DNA from: Hydractinia symbiolongicarpus
Lineage: Eukaryota > Cnidaria > Hydrozoa > Anthoathecata > Hydractiniidae
Direction of reading: 5' to 3'
NCBI RefSeq assembly: GCF_029227915.1
Contig: NC_079883.1
Location: forward strand, 30,878,001-30,942,000
Length of the DNA: 64,000 nucleotides
Position numbers and translations under genes: made by a program. The notes beneath the pieces are model-generated. The model was not told the DNA's origin and searched no databases. It worked only from the letters and a program-made list of their open reading frames with translations. How positions within the stretch are numbered: position 1 is the first letter of the stretch; the number at the start of each line of letters is the position of its first letter. Below, in pieces: positions 11,456 through 22,550 of the stretch.

Positions 11456-12094
11456 CTACATGTGCATATGTAAAATTTTCGAATCATCGATTGAAACATT
11501 ATAGAAAAAAATGTGGTGAAAAACTCATGCGAGTCATAAAATCACCATCAGGGGTAACAATTTTAGTGCCTTTTAAATCATATTGTTACAGATCAATTCA
11601 GAAGTCCTTAGAAGTATTAACAAACAGGGAAGGATTTGAAACTGATTGCGAAAAATGGAGAAATTTGAAATCTTATCCAGATACATACAGTGACATTTTT
11701 GATGGTGAAATATGGAAAAAATTTTCACGCACAGGAGAATGGTATTTTTCAGAACCTACGCACTATGCAGTAATGTTAAATATAGATTGGTTTCAGCCGT
11801 TCAAACATTTGTCCAGTTATTCTATTGGTGGTATATATCTCGTTGTTTTAAATCTTCCACGTGTTGAGCGATTTAAAAGAGAGAACGTTATTCTTGTTGG
11901 AATTATCCCAAATATGCAGAAAGAACCTCCAACTAACACCTTTATAGCACCTTTAATAAGTGAATTAAATACTGCATGGCATCAAGGATTCACTATTGTC
12001 TATGCGTTATCAGGAAAATTAGAAGTATTTCGATTAGCATTACTGTGTGTTGGATGTGATATACCCGCATGTAGAAAGTTATGTGGTTATTTAG
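11456..12094 (+). CDS. TNP2-like CACTA/EnSpm transposase, copy 2, catalytic-domain exon
   Basis: This exon of about 212 residues carries the first half of the DDE-type transposase core that cuts and joins transposon ends. The start is set by an ATATCAG acceptor ending at 11455, because the conserved block CAYVKFSNHRLKHYRKKCGE extends upstream of the TTG at 11491. Later blocks are LNIDWFQPFKHLSSYSIG (first candidate catalytic Asp), LVVLNLPR, FIAPLISELNTAW, and LLCVGCDIPACRKLCGYLG (second candidate Asp, start of a Cys-rich patch). Family members usually have Asp-Gly or similar where this copy has Asp-Trp. The exon is open throughout and ends at TTAG/GTGAGT. Its left edge lies only 6 bp after the last satellite base. 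About 200 residues of N-terminal sequence expected in the family are not found in the window. Downstream exons are broken, so the gene is dead. Confidence 0.8.
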
Positions 12095-12739
12095 GTGAGT
12101 TTTTAGTTTTTTCTATGTTTCTATAAGTATAACTTTTCTCAACATGCTGTTAAAGTATTATGTATTGTGTTCACATGTGTCAATAAATGATTTATGGATG
12201 AAACAAACGTAAGGGAAGAAACTTTGACGGGAAGAAAATTTAGTGAAAGTAAATTTGGCAGAATTTTATTTGGCGGATGAAAAGAAACATGAAAGTTGAT
12301 TTTTTCTTTTTAAATCATTGCTTTTTTCTTTTTAAGCCATAAACTTAGTTGAAAAGAAAGTCACTCGTCGTCAAATACTAAAATAAAAAACTTACCAATC
12401 AGACTTTTTTTAAATTGACGGAGAGCAAAAAATTATTAATTTTGGCGTTTTGAGAAGAAAATTTAGTGAAAGTAAATTTGGCAGAATTTTATTTGGCGGA
12501 TGAAAACAAACATGAAAGTTGATTTTTTCTTTTTAAATCGTTGCTTTTTTCTTTTTAAACCATAAACTTAGTTGAAAAGAAAGTCACTCGTCGTCAAATA
12601 CTAAAATAAAAAACTTACCAATCAGACTTTTTTAAAATTGACGGAGAGCAAAAAATTATTAATTTTGGCGTGAATTGAATTTGGTGGATTTTGTAAATTT
12701 TACAAATTCGCAATGTTGTTGTTTTTTATTTGAATATAA
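12095..12739 (+). other. Intron of transposase copy 2 with internal 223-bp tandem duplication
   Basis: The donor is GTGAGT at 12095. The expected acceptor at 12738-12739 reads AA instead of AG. I place the exon at 12740 because only this start gives the frame that continues the conserved cysteine patch (Gly-His-Ala-Ala-Ala-His-Gly-Cys). The intron contains a direct duplication, 12231-12453 and 12454-12676 (offset 223 bp), with a shared GAAAATTTAGTGAAAG start and TTGGCAG/TTGGCGG motifs. It resembles a small non-autonomous repeat, but no inverted termini were seen. AT-rich and non-coding. Confidence 0.65.
12231..12676. repeat. Two-copy 223-bp direct repeat in an intron
   Basis: The sequences at 12231-12453 and 12454-12676 match closely in the same orientation. 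Differences seen include AAAAGAAAC against AAAACAAAC, AATCATTGC against AATCGTTGC, and a T-run length change. The unit is unrelated to the 203-bp satellite. Each contains two short TTTGGC-type motifs and a T-rich stretch (CTTTTTAAATC, CTTTTTAA). It could be a duplicated MITE fragment or simple slippage. Confidence 0.8.
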
Positions 12740-13701
12740 GTCATGCAGCTGCTCATGGATGTTCGAAATGCAAGAAGGTTTTTCCTGGCAAAGTGGGTGA
12801 ACGAGATTATAGTGGTTTTGATGTTGACAGTTAGGAAAAACGAACAACAGAAGAGCATAGAGAGCAAATGATGGAAATTCTCGAAGCTGACACAGCTAAT
12901 GATCGGGACAAATTGGAATCAATGTATGGCACAAGATATTCTGTTCTTGCAGAATTGTCTTATTTTGATACAGTACGAATGTCAATCGTTAATCCTATGC
13001 ACAATTTATTTCTTGGGACATCCAAACACCTTTTAAAGATATGGAAGGAACTGGGCTACCTGAGTAAACCAACCTTGGAAAAGATCCAGCAGAAAACCGA
13101 TAGCTTTGTGGTACCAGCTGATGTTGGCAAAATACCCAACAAAATTGTTAGTAGCTTCGATGGATTTACTGCTGATGAACACAAAAATTGGACATTACTC
13201 TTTTCGATTTTTTCATTAAGAGAGTTCATACCTAAGCGTCACCTTGAATGTTTCAGAAAGTTTGTTTTGGCTTGCCAATATTTATGCCGTCGTGTTATTA
13301 CGATACGTGATGTTATAGTTGCCAACAATCTTTTACAGCAGTTTTGTTCTACGTTCGAAGTTCTGTATGGATGTGAACGTGTCACTCCCAACATGCATCT
13401 GCATTTACATTTGAAAGATTGCATACTAGATTATGGGCCAATATATTCTTTTTGGTTATTTTCATTTGAGCGTTATAATGGTCTATTGGGAAGTTTTCCC
13501 AACAATAAAAAAGAGATCGAATTTCAAGTGATGAACAGATTTTCTCGTGATAATGATGTACTAAATATGCCAAAACCGACAGAATTTTTTAGGTGTTTTT
13601 AGCAGCATATTTAAATTATTGAGGCATGCATATGATCAGAGAGGAACTTTAAATGATATGGCTTCTCCAAATATTATTGATTGTGTAAAACTTTCATCCA
13701 G
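12740..13701 (+). pseudogene. TNP2-like CACTA/EnSpm transposase, copy 2, internal exon (broken)
   Basis: About 320 codons continuing the transposase. It opens with a Gly-Cys-Ser-Lys-Cys zinc-ligand-like motif that completes the cysteine patch of the previous exon, then NPMHNLFLGTSKHLLKIW, the family's conserved Pro-Met-His-Asn block (many relatives have an acidic residue where this copy has the first Asn). Then follow LREFIPKRHLECFRKFVLAC and the DUF4218-like FSFERYNGLLGSFPNNKKE. Three lesions are visible: the splice acceptor is AA rather than AG (12738-12739); a TAG stop at 12832-12834 most simply derives from TGG; and a six-T run at 13585-13590 throws the frame so that it stops at TAG 13600-13602. 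The coding signal resumes in the next frame as SSIFKLLRHAYDQ and ends at TCCAG/GTAATT. The open stretch from ATG 12868 is therefore a fragment, not a gene start. Confidence 0.85.
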
Positions 13702-13966
13702 GTAATTTTTTAACTTCTGTTTGTCCATAATTCATTTGTTGCGAAGAAGTAAAATATTTAGGTTGTTTGATTTTTTATTTATTTTACTTTATATATACTA
13801 CTTTTTTGAGAACTAATAAAAATATTTGAGTGGCATTATTAAAGGAGAACTAACAAAAAAAACCTACATTCATATGACATAAATTTTTGCTGTTCAAATT
13901 TTCAAATTTTTAATTTTTTTGATGAAGTGTTATTAAAAACTTTAAAGTGTTTTGTTTTATTTATAG
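13702..13966 (+). other. Intron between transposase exons, copy 2
   Basis: Same intron as 391-655, with donor GTAATT and acceptor TTTATAG. Splicing restores an arginine codon across the junction. AT-rich with no coding signal. Confidence 0.75.
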
Positions 13967-14564
13967 AACGATTGATCCAACCATTCAAATATGGCACAAC
14001 GTGACTAATGCTGTCAATTTGCGAATTCCAACTGTATATACATTATCTTCATATGAGCTTGAGAGTCTGCGAAAAACATACATGTACATGTATCCACTTG
14101 TTGATTTCAATTCTGCTGTAATATCTCCATCTTCTTTGAAAGTTACTGAGTTAAGCATCAGTGGTAATATTTATGGATCTGATCTTTCCAGAAACAATAG
14201 ATCTTCATATATTGTAGCCCATTGGGCATCTAATGATGGTAATATCAAATCGTTTGACGAAATGGAATTATCTCCCCGACCAGGTATAATCAAGTATTTT
14301 CTCAAGCATACTTTAACTATTCACGATACGAGCTATGAACATTGGTTGGCGTTTTGTGATTGGTTTCTTTCAGTTCCAGATCATATAAGATTTGAATTTG
14401 GAAAGCCATTAGAGTTATGGCATAATAACCTTTATGAACTGGCTGGAGCTTCCTCATTCATCCCTGTTTTGCGCATAATGGGAAAATTTGTGCATGCTCG
14501 ACTGCACCGCCATAGTAAAGATTTAATGGTTATAGTTCCTGTGGTGAAAAATTCGTGTTTTTAA
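13967..14564 (+). CDS. TNP2-like CACTA/EnSpm transposase, copy 2, terminal exon
   Basis: Second copy of the C-terminal exon, about 198 residues to TAA at 14562-14564, identical to 656-1253 in everything I compared. It carries the same C-terminal blocks (FLKHTL, FCDWF, LELWHNNLYEL, FIPVLRIMGKF and a final VPVVKN). It starts after the acceptor ending at 13966; the ATG at 13947 lies in the intron. The exon itself is intact, but it is the last exon of a gene broken in the exon before it. Confidence 0.75.
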
Positions 14565-15168
14565 TTTGGACATTTATATATGTGCACTCTTTTTATTTAT
14601 TATGCTTTCAACTATCTTATTTGCAAGAGAATATTTTAAAAGTTCTTTTACAAAATAGATCCTGTAAGTTTGAATTTTCAACGTAAGTTTTTATATTGTC
14701 CATTAATCTAACGTTTTGTATTAGAAACATTTTAAAGCCAGGCTCTAAACTTTTATAAAATATAGTTTATACATTTAGTACAACTTTTTTTTTCTAGTTT
14801 CAGTCAAAAACTTCTTCATCTTTATCATCAATGTTTGTGTTGTTTTTTGTATGTTTGTCTGTGTTTTGTTTTTCTGTTTGTGTTGTTTTTTTTATATTTG
14901 ACCAACATTTTTGACTAAAATTTTAAAAATCTATCTGAAAAGTTTTATGCCAAAGTTTTTCTGCCAAAACCTTTTTGTATTAAATAGTTAAGCATCTAGG
15001 CTAAGCTCGAAAAGTATATTTTTGATAAAAGATTGTGTAAGTTTTGATTAGTTTGCTTTTCCTGATCGCCTTTTCTGACAAAACAACAATGCTACCATAC
15101 TTTCAATTACTCTTCAGATTTTCACCTTCTAGATAATAATAATCATAAAAGTGTATACTATCTCAAAA
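14565..15168 (+). other. Non-coding spacer after transposase copy 2
   Basis: Repeat of the 1254-1857 spacer: AT-rich, with the same T/G-rich low-complexity tract around 14800-14900. I saw no ORF and no CACTA-type inverted termini. Confidence 0.6.
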
Positions 15169-15227
15169 ATGGAAACTGGTGGAAGTACAATGGACACTGT
15201 TGCTGCCTCAGCAAAAAAGAAATACAG
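15169..15227 (+). CDS. Possible first exon of a transposase-type gene (copy 2)
   Basis: Identical to 1858-1916: a short frame METGGSTMDTVAASAKKKYR followed by a CAG/GTATGAGT donor at 15228. It again lies immediately before the start of a satellite array. No partner exon is found downstream in the window, because everything from about 15255 to 64000 is satellite plus retrotransposon. The coding status is uncertain for the same reasons as for the first copy. Confidence 0.35.
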
Positions 15228-16649
15228 GTATGAGTATATATATACAATTAAAGTATCGTTCTGGAAATGAGTTTACACCCTGGGTACTTTCTTTGTACAC
15301 TTTTGACTATACGGGCCGAGTCCGGGATTTACGGGAAGTCGCAGGTTTTCGTTTGCCGGCGATTAAACTTCTTTTAATCAGCGTCTCATCAAAAATGAAA
15401 ACATTTTTGAAAACTACAAGTCTCATGCGTTTTAGTGGTGAAAAAATAATTTAAAAAATCGTTCGGGAAATGAGTTTACTCCCTGGGTACTTTCTTTGTA
15501 TACTTTTGATTATACGGGCCGAGTCCGGGGTTTACGGGAAATGGCGGGTTTTCGTTTGCCGGCGATTAAACTTCTTTTATTCAGTGTCTCATCAAAAATG
15601 AAAACATTTTTGAAAACTACAAGTCTCATGCGTTTTAGTGGTGAAAAAATAATATAAAAAATCGTTCGGGAAATGAGTTTACACCCTGGGTACTTTCTTT
15701 GTATACTTTTGAGTATACGGGCCGAGTCCGGGATTTACGGGAAATCGCAGGTTTTCGTTTGCCGGCGATTAAACTTCCTTCATTCAGCGTCTCATCAAAA
15801 ATGAAAACAATTTTAAAAACTACAAGTCTCATGCGCTTTAGTGGTGAAATATTAATTTAAAAAATCGTTCTGGAAATGTGTTTACACCCTGGGTACTTTC
15901 TTTGTACACTTTTGACTATACGGGCCGAGTCCGGGGTTTACGGGAAATGGCGGGTTTTCGTTTGCCGGGGATTAAACTTCTTTTATTCAGCGTCTCATCA
16001 AAAATGAAAACATTTTTGAAAACTACAAGTCTCATGCGTTTTAGTGGTGAAAAAAAAAATTAAAAAATCGTTCGGGAAATGAGTTTACTCCCTGGGTACT
16101 TTCTTTGTATACATTCGACTATACGGGCCAAGCCCGGGATTTACGGGAAATGGCGGGTTTTCGTTTGCCGGCGATTAAACTTCTTTTATTCAGCGTCTCA
16201 TCAAAAATGAAAACATTTTTGAAAACTACAAGTCTCATGCGTTTTAGTGGTGAAAAAAAAAATTAAAAAATCGTTCGGGAAATGAGTTTACTCCCTGGGT
16301 ACTTTCTTTGTATACATTCGACTATACGGGCCAATCCCGGGATTTACGGGAAATCGCGGGTTTTCCTTTGCCGGCGATTAAACTTCTTTTATTCCGCGTC
16401 TCATCAAAAATGAAAACATTTTTGAAAACTACAAGTCTCATGCGTTTTAGTGGTGAAAAAATAATATAAAAAATCGTTCGGGAAGTGAGTTTACTCCCTG
16501 GGTACTTTCTTTGTATACTTTTAACTATACGGGCCAAGCCCAGGATTTACGGGAAATGGCGGGTTTTCGTTTGCCGGCGATTAAACTTCTTTTATTCAGT
16601 GTCTCATCAAAAATGAAAACATTTTTGAAAACTACAAGTCTCATGCGTT

Positions 16650-19600
16650 TTAGTGGTGAAAAAATAATATAAAAAATCGTTCGGGAAATGAGTTTACACC
16701 CTGGGTACTTTCTTTGTATACTTTTGAGTATACGGGCCGAGTCCGGGATTTACGGGAAATCGCAGGTTTTCGTTTGCCGGCGATTAAACTTCCTTCATTC
16801 AGCGTCTCATCAAAAATGAAAACATTTTTAAAAACTACAAGTCTCATGCGCTTTAGTGGTGAAATATTAATTTAAAAAATCGTTCTGGAAATGTGTTTAC
16901 ACCCTGGGTACTTTCTTTGTACACTTTTGACTATACGGGCCGAGTCCGAGATTTACGGGAAGTCGCAGGTTTTCGTTTGTCGGCGATTAAACTTCTTTTA
17001 TTCAGCGTCTCATCAAAAATGAAAACATTTTTGAAAACTACAAGTCTCATGGGCTTTAGTGGTGAAATAATAATTTAAAAAATCGTTCGGGAAATGAGTT
17101 TACACCTTGGGTACTTTCTTTGTATACTTTTGACTATACGGGCCGAGTCCGGGATTTACGGGAAATCGCAGGTTTTCGTTTGCCGGCGATTAAACTTCTT
17201 TCATTCAGCGTCTCATCAAAAATGAAAACATTTTTGAAAACTACAAGTCTCATGCGTTTTAGTGGTGAAAAAAAAAATTAAAAAATCGTTTGGGAAATGA
17301 GTTTACTCCCTGGGTACTTTCTTTGTATACATTCGACTATACGGGCCAAGCCCGGGATTTACGGGAAATCGCGGGTTTTCCTTTGCCGGCGATTAAACTT
17401 CTTTTATTCAGCGTCTCATCAAAAATGAAAACATTTTTGAAAACTACAAGTGTCATGCGTTTTAGTGGTGAAAAAATAATTTAAAAAATCGTTCGGAGAA
17501 ATGAGTTTACTCCCTGGGTACTTTCTTTGTATACTTTTGGTTATACGGGCCGAGTCCGGGGTTTACGGGAAATGGCGGGTTTTCGTTTGCCGGCGATTAA
17601 ACTTCTTTTATTCAGCGTCTCATCAAAAATGAAAACATTTTTGAAAACTACAAGTCTCATGCGTTTTAGTGGTGAAAAAATAATATAAAAAATCGTTCGG
17701 GAAGTGAGTTTACTCCCTGGGTACTTTCATTGTATACTTTTGACTATACGGGCCAAGCCCGGGATTTACGGGAAATGGCGTGTTTTCGTTTTCCAGCGAT
17801 TAAACTTCTTTTATTCAGTGTCTCATCAAAAATGAAAACATTTTTGAAAACTACAAGTCTCATGGGCTTTAGTGGTGAAATAATAATTTAAAAAATAGTT
17901 CGGGAAATGAGTTTACACCCTGGGTACTTTCTTTGTATACTTTTGACTATACGGGCCGAGTCCGAGATTTACGGGAAATCGCAGGTTTTCGTTTGCCGGC
18001 GATTAAACTTCTTTCATTCAGCGTCTCATCAAAAATGAAATCATTTTTGAAAACTACAAGTCTAATGCGTTTTAGTGGTGAAAAAAAGAATTAAAAAATC
18101 GTTCGGGAAATGAGTTTACTCCCTGGGTACTTTCTTTGTATACTTTTAACTACACGGGCCAAGCCCAGGATTTACGGGAAATCGCGGGTTCTCGTTTGCC
18201 GGCGATTAAACTTCTTTTATTCAGTGTCTCATCAAAAATGAAAACATTTTTGAAAACTACAAGTCTCATGCGTTTTAGTGGTGAAAAAATAATATAAAAA
18301 ATCGTTCGGGAAATGAGTTTACACCCTGGGTACTTTATTTGTATACTTTTGAGTATACGGGCCGAGTCCGGGATTTACGGGAAATCGCAGGTTTTCGTTT
18401 GCCGGCGATTAAACTTCCTTCATTCAGCGTCTCATCAAAAATGAAAACATTTTTAAAAACTACAAGTCTCATGCGCTTTAGTGGTGAAATATTAATTTAA
18501 AAAATCGTTCTGGAAATGTGTTTACACCCTGGGTACTTTCTTTGTACACTTTTGACTATACGGGCCGAGTCCGAGATTTACGGGAAGTCGCAGGTTTTCG
18601 TTTGTCGGCGATTAAACTTCTTTTATTCAGCGTCTCATCAAAAATGAAAACATTTTTGAAAACTACAAGTCTCATGGGCTTTAGTGGTGAAATAATAATT
18701 TAAAAAATCGTTCGGGAAATAAGTTTACACCTTGGGTACTTTCTTTGTATACTTTTGACTATACGGGCCGAGTCCGGGATTTACGGGAAATCGCAGGTTT
18801 TCGTTTGCCGGCGATTAAACTTCTTTCATTCAGCATCTCATCAAAAATGAAAACATTTTTGAAAACTACAAGTCTCATGCGTTTTAGTGGTGAAAAAAAA
18901 AATTAAAAAATCGTTTGGGAAATGAGTTTACTCCCTGGGTACTTTCTTTGTATACATTCGACTATACGGGCCAAGCCCGGGATTTACGGGAAATCGCGGG
19001 TTTTCCTTTGCCGGCGATTAAACTTCTTTTATTCAGCGTCTCATCAAAAATGAAAACATTTTTGAAAACTACAAGTGTCATGCGTTTTAGTGGTGAAAAA
19101 ATAATTTAAAAAATCGTTAGGAGAAATAAGTTTACTCCCTGGGTACTTTCTTTGTATACTTTTGGTTATACGGGCCGAGTCCGGGGTTTACGGGAAATGG
19201 CGGGTTTTCGTTTGCCGGCGATTAAACTTCTTTTATTCAGCGTCTCATCAAAAATGAAAACATTTTTGAAAACTAAAAGTCTCATGCGTTTTAGTGGTGA
19301 AAAAATAATATAAAAAATCGTTCGGGAAGTGAGTTTACTCCCTGGGTACTTTCTTTGTATACTTTTGACTATACGGGCCAAGCCCGGGATTTACGGGAAA
19401 TGGCGTGTTTTCGTTTTCCAGCGATTAAACTTCTTTTATTCAGTGTCTCATCAAAAATGAAAACATTTTTGAAAACTACAAGTCTCATGGGCTTTAGTGG
19501 TGAAATAATAATTTAAAAAATAGTTCGGGAAATGAGTTTACACCCTGGGTACTTTCTTTGTATACTTTTGACTATACGGGCCGAGTCCGAGATTTACGGG

Positions 19601-20240
19601 AAATCGCAGGTTTTCGTTTGCCGGCGATTAAACTTCTTTCATTCAGCGTCTCATCAAAAATGAAATCATTTTTGAAAACTACAAGTCTAATGCGTTTTAG
19701 TGGTGAAAAAAAGAATTAAAAAATCGTTCGGGAAATGAGTTTACTCCCTGGGTACTTTCTTTGTATACTTTTAACTATACGGGACAAGCCCAGGATTTAC
19801 GGGAAATCGCGGGTTCTCGTTTGCCGGCGATTAAACTTCTTTTATTCAGTGTCTCATCAAAAATGAAAACATTTTTGAAAACTACAAGTCTCATGCGTTT
19901 TAGTGGTGAAAAAATAATATAAAAAATCGTTCGGGAAATGAGTTTACACCCTGGGTACTTTATTTGTATACTTTTGAGTATACGGACCGAGTCCGGGATT
20001 TACGGGAAATCGCAGGTTTTCGTTTGCCGGCGATTAAACTTCCTTCATTCAGCGTCTCATCAAAAATGAAAACAATTTTAAAAACTACAAGTCTCATGCG
20101 CTTTAGTGGTGAAATATTAATTTAAAAAATCGTTCTGGAAATGTGTTTACACCCTGGGTACTTTCTTTGTATACTTTTGACTATACGGGCCGAGTCCGAG
20201 ATTTACGGGAAATCGCAGGTTTTCGTTTGCCGGCGATTAA
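16650..20240. repeat. 8-monomer higher-order repeat of 1625 bp, about 2.2 copies
   Basis: Units begin at 16650, 18275 and 19900 (spacing 1625 bp). Landmarks recur at the same spacing: GGAAATGTGTTTAC monomers at 16893, 18518 and 20143; TTTGGGAAATGAG monomers at 17290 and 18915; and a one-base-longer GGAGAAAT junction in each full unit. The second and third units share a private TTTATTTG change absent from the first, so the third was copied from the second. The third diverges after about 20240. Confidence 0.75.
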
Positions 20241-22468
20241 ACCTCTTTCAGTAAGCGTCTCATCAAAAATGAAAACATTTTTGAAAACTACAAGTCTCAT
20301 GCGTTTTAGTGGTGAAAAATTAATTTAAAAAATCGTTCGGAAAATGAGTTTACTCCCTGGGTACTTTCTTTGTATACTTTTAACTATACGGGCCAAGCCC
20401 AGGATTTACGGGAAATCGCGGGTTTTCGTTTGCCGGCGATTAAACTTCTTTTATTCAGTGTCTCATCAAAAATGAAAACATTTTTGAAAACTACAAGTCT
20501 CATGCGTTTTAGTGGTGAAAAAATAATATAAAAAATCGTTCGGGAAATGAGTTTACACCCTGGGTACTTTCTTTGTATACTTTTGAGTATACGGGGCGAG
20601 TCCGGGATTTACGGGAAATCGCAGGTTTTCGTTTGCCGGCGATTAAACTTCCTTCATTCAGCGTCTCATCAAAAATGAAAACATTTTTAAGAACTACAAG
20701 TCTCATGCGCTTTAGTGGTGAAATATTAATTTAAAAAATCGTTCTGGAAATGTGTTTACACCCTGGGTACTTTCTTTGTACACTTTTGACTATACGGGTC
20801 GAGTCCGAGATTTACGGGAAGTCGCAGGTTTTCGTTTGCCGGCGATTAAACTTCTTTTATTCAGCGTCTCATTAAAAATGAAAACATTTTTGAAAACTAC
20901 AAGTCTCATGGGCTTTAGTGGTGAAATAATAATTTAAAAAATCGTTCGGGAAATGAGTTTACACCCTGGGTACTTTCTTTGTATACTTTTGACTATACGG
21001 GCCGAGTCCGGGATTTACGGGAAATCGCAGGTTTTCGTTTGCCGGCGATTAAACTTCTTTCATTCAGCGTCTCATCAAAAATGAAAACATTTTTGAAAAC
21101 TACAAGTCTCATGCGTTTTAGTGGTGAAAAAAAAAATTAAAAAATCGTTCGGGAAATGAGTTTACTCCCTGGGTACTTTCTTTGTATACATTCGACTATA
21201 CGGGCCAAGCCCGGGATTTACGGGAAATCGCGGGTTTTCCTTTGCCGGCGATTAAACTTCTTTTATTCAGCGTCTCATCAAAAATGAAAACATTTTTGAA
21301 AACTACAAGTGCCATGCGTTTTAGTGGTGAAAAAATAATTTAAAAAATCGTTCGGAGAAATGAGTTTACTCCCTGGGTACTTTCTTTGTATACATTCGAC
21401 TATACGGGCCAAGCCCGGGATTTACGGGAAATCGCGGGTTTTCCTTTGCCGGCGATTAAACTTCTTTTATTCAGCGTCTCATCAAAAATGAAAACATTTT
21501 TGAAAACTACAAGTCTTATGCGTTTTAGTGGTGAAAAAATAATATAAAAAATCGTTCGGTAAGTGAGTTTACTCCCTGGGTACTTTCTTTGTATACTTTT
21601 GACTATACGGGCCAAACCCGGGATTTACGGGAAATGGCGGGTTTTCGTTTTTCGGCGATTAAACTTCTTTTATTCAGTGTCTCATCAAAAATGAAAACAT
21701 TTTTGAAAACTACAAGTCTCATGGGCTTTAGTGGTGAAATAATAATTTAAAAAATAGTTCGGGAAATGAGTTTACACCCTGGGTACTTTCTTTGTATACT
21801 TTTGACTATACGGGCCGAGTCCGAGATTTACGGGAAATCGCAGGTTTTCGTTTGCCGGCGATTAAACTTCTTTCATTCAGCGTCTCATCAAAAATGAAAT
21901 CATTTTTGAAAACTACAAGTCTCATGCGTTTTAGTGGTGAAAAAAAGAATTAAAAAATCGTTCGGGAAATGAGTTTACTCCCTGGGTACTTTCTTTGTAT
22001 ACATTCGACTACACGGGCCAAGCCCGGGATTTAGGGGAAATCGCGGGATTTCGTTTGCCGGCGATAAAACCTCTTTCATTAAGCGTCTCATCAAAAATGA
22101 AAACATTTTTGAAAACTACAAGTCTCATGCGTTTTAGTGGTGAAAAATTAATTTAAAAAATCGTTCGAAAATGAGTTTACTCCCTGGGTACTTTCTTTGT
22201 ATACTTTTGACTATACGGGCCGAGTCCGGGATTTACGGGAAATCGCGGTTTATTCGTTTGCCGGTGATTAAACTTCTTTTATTCAGTGTCTCATCAAAAA
22301 TGAAAACATTTTTGAAAACTACAAGTCTCATGCGTTTTAGTGGTGAAAAGATAATTTAAAAAATCGCTCGGGAAATGAGTTTACTCCCTGGGTACTTTCT
22401 TTGTATACTTTTGACTATACTGGCCAAGCCCGGGAATTACGGGAAATCGCGGGTTTTCGTTTGCCGGC

Positions 22469-22550
22469 GATGAAACTTCTTTTATTCAGCGTCTCATCAA
22501 AAATGAAATGATTAAACTTCTTTTATTCAGTGTCTCATCAAAAATGAAAA
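22469..22550. repeat. Aberrant monomer with 41-bp internal duplication
   Basis: Within one monomer the segment beginning GATGAAACTTC at 22469 is cut off after ATGAAAT and restarts as GATTAAACTTC at 22510, an offset of 41 bp. The two parts belong to different monomer subtypes (GATGAAAC with CAGCGTCTC, then GATTAAAC with CAGTGTCTC), so this is an out-of-register recombination joint rather than slippage within one type. Confidence 0.7.

Larger units (their letters stand above)
13312..15460 (+). repeat. Large direct duplication, copy 2
   Basis: Partner of positions 1-2150. The unit length of 13311 bp equals about 9.5 kb of satellite plus 3.8 kb of transposase-bearing DNA, and both copies face the same way. 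The left end of the match cannot be seen because copy 1 is cut by the window edge. Confidence 0.9.
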
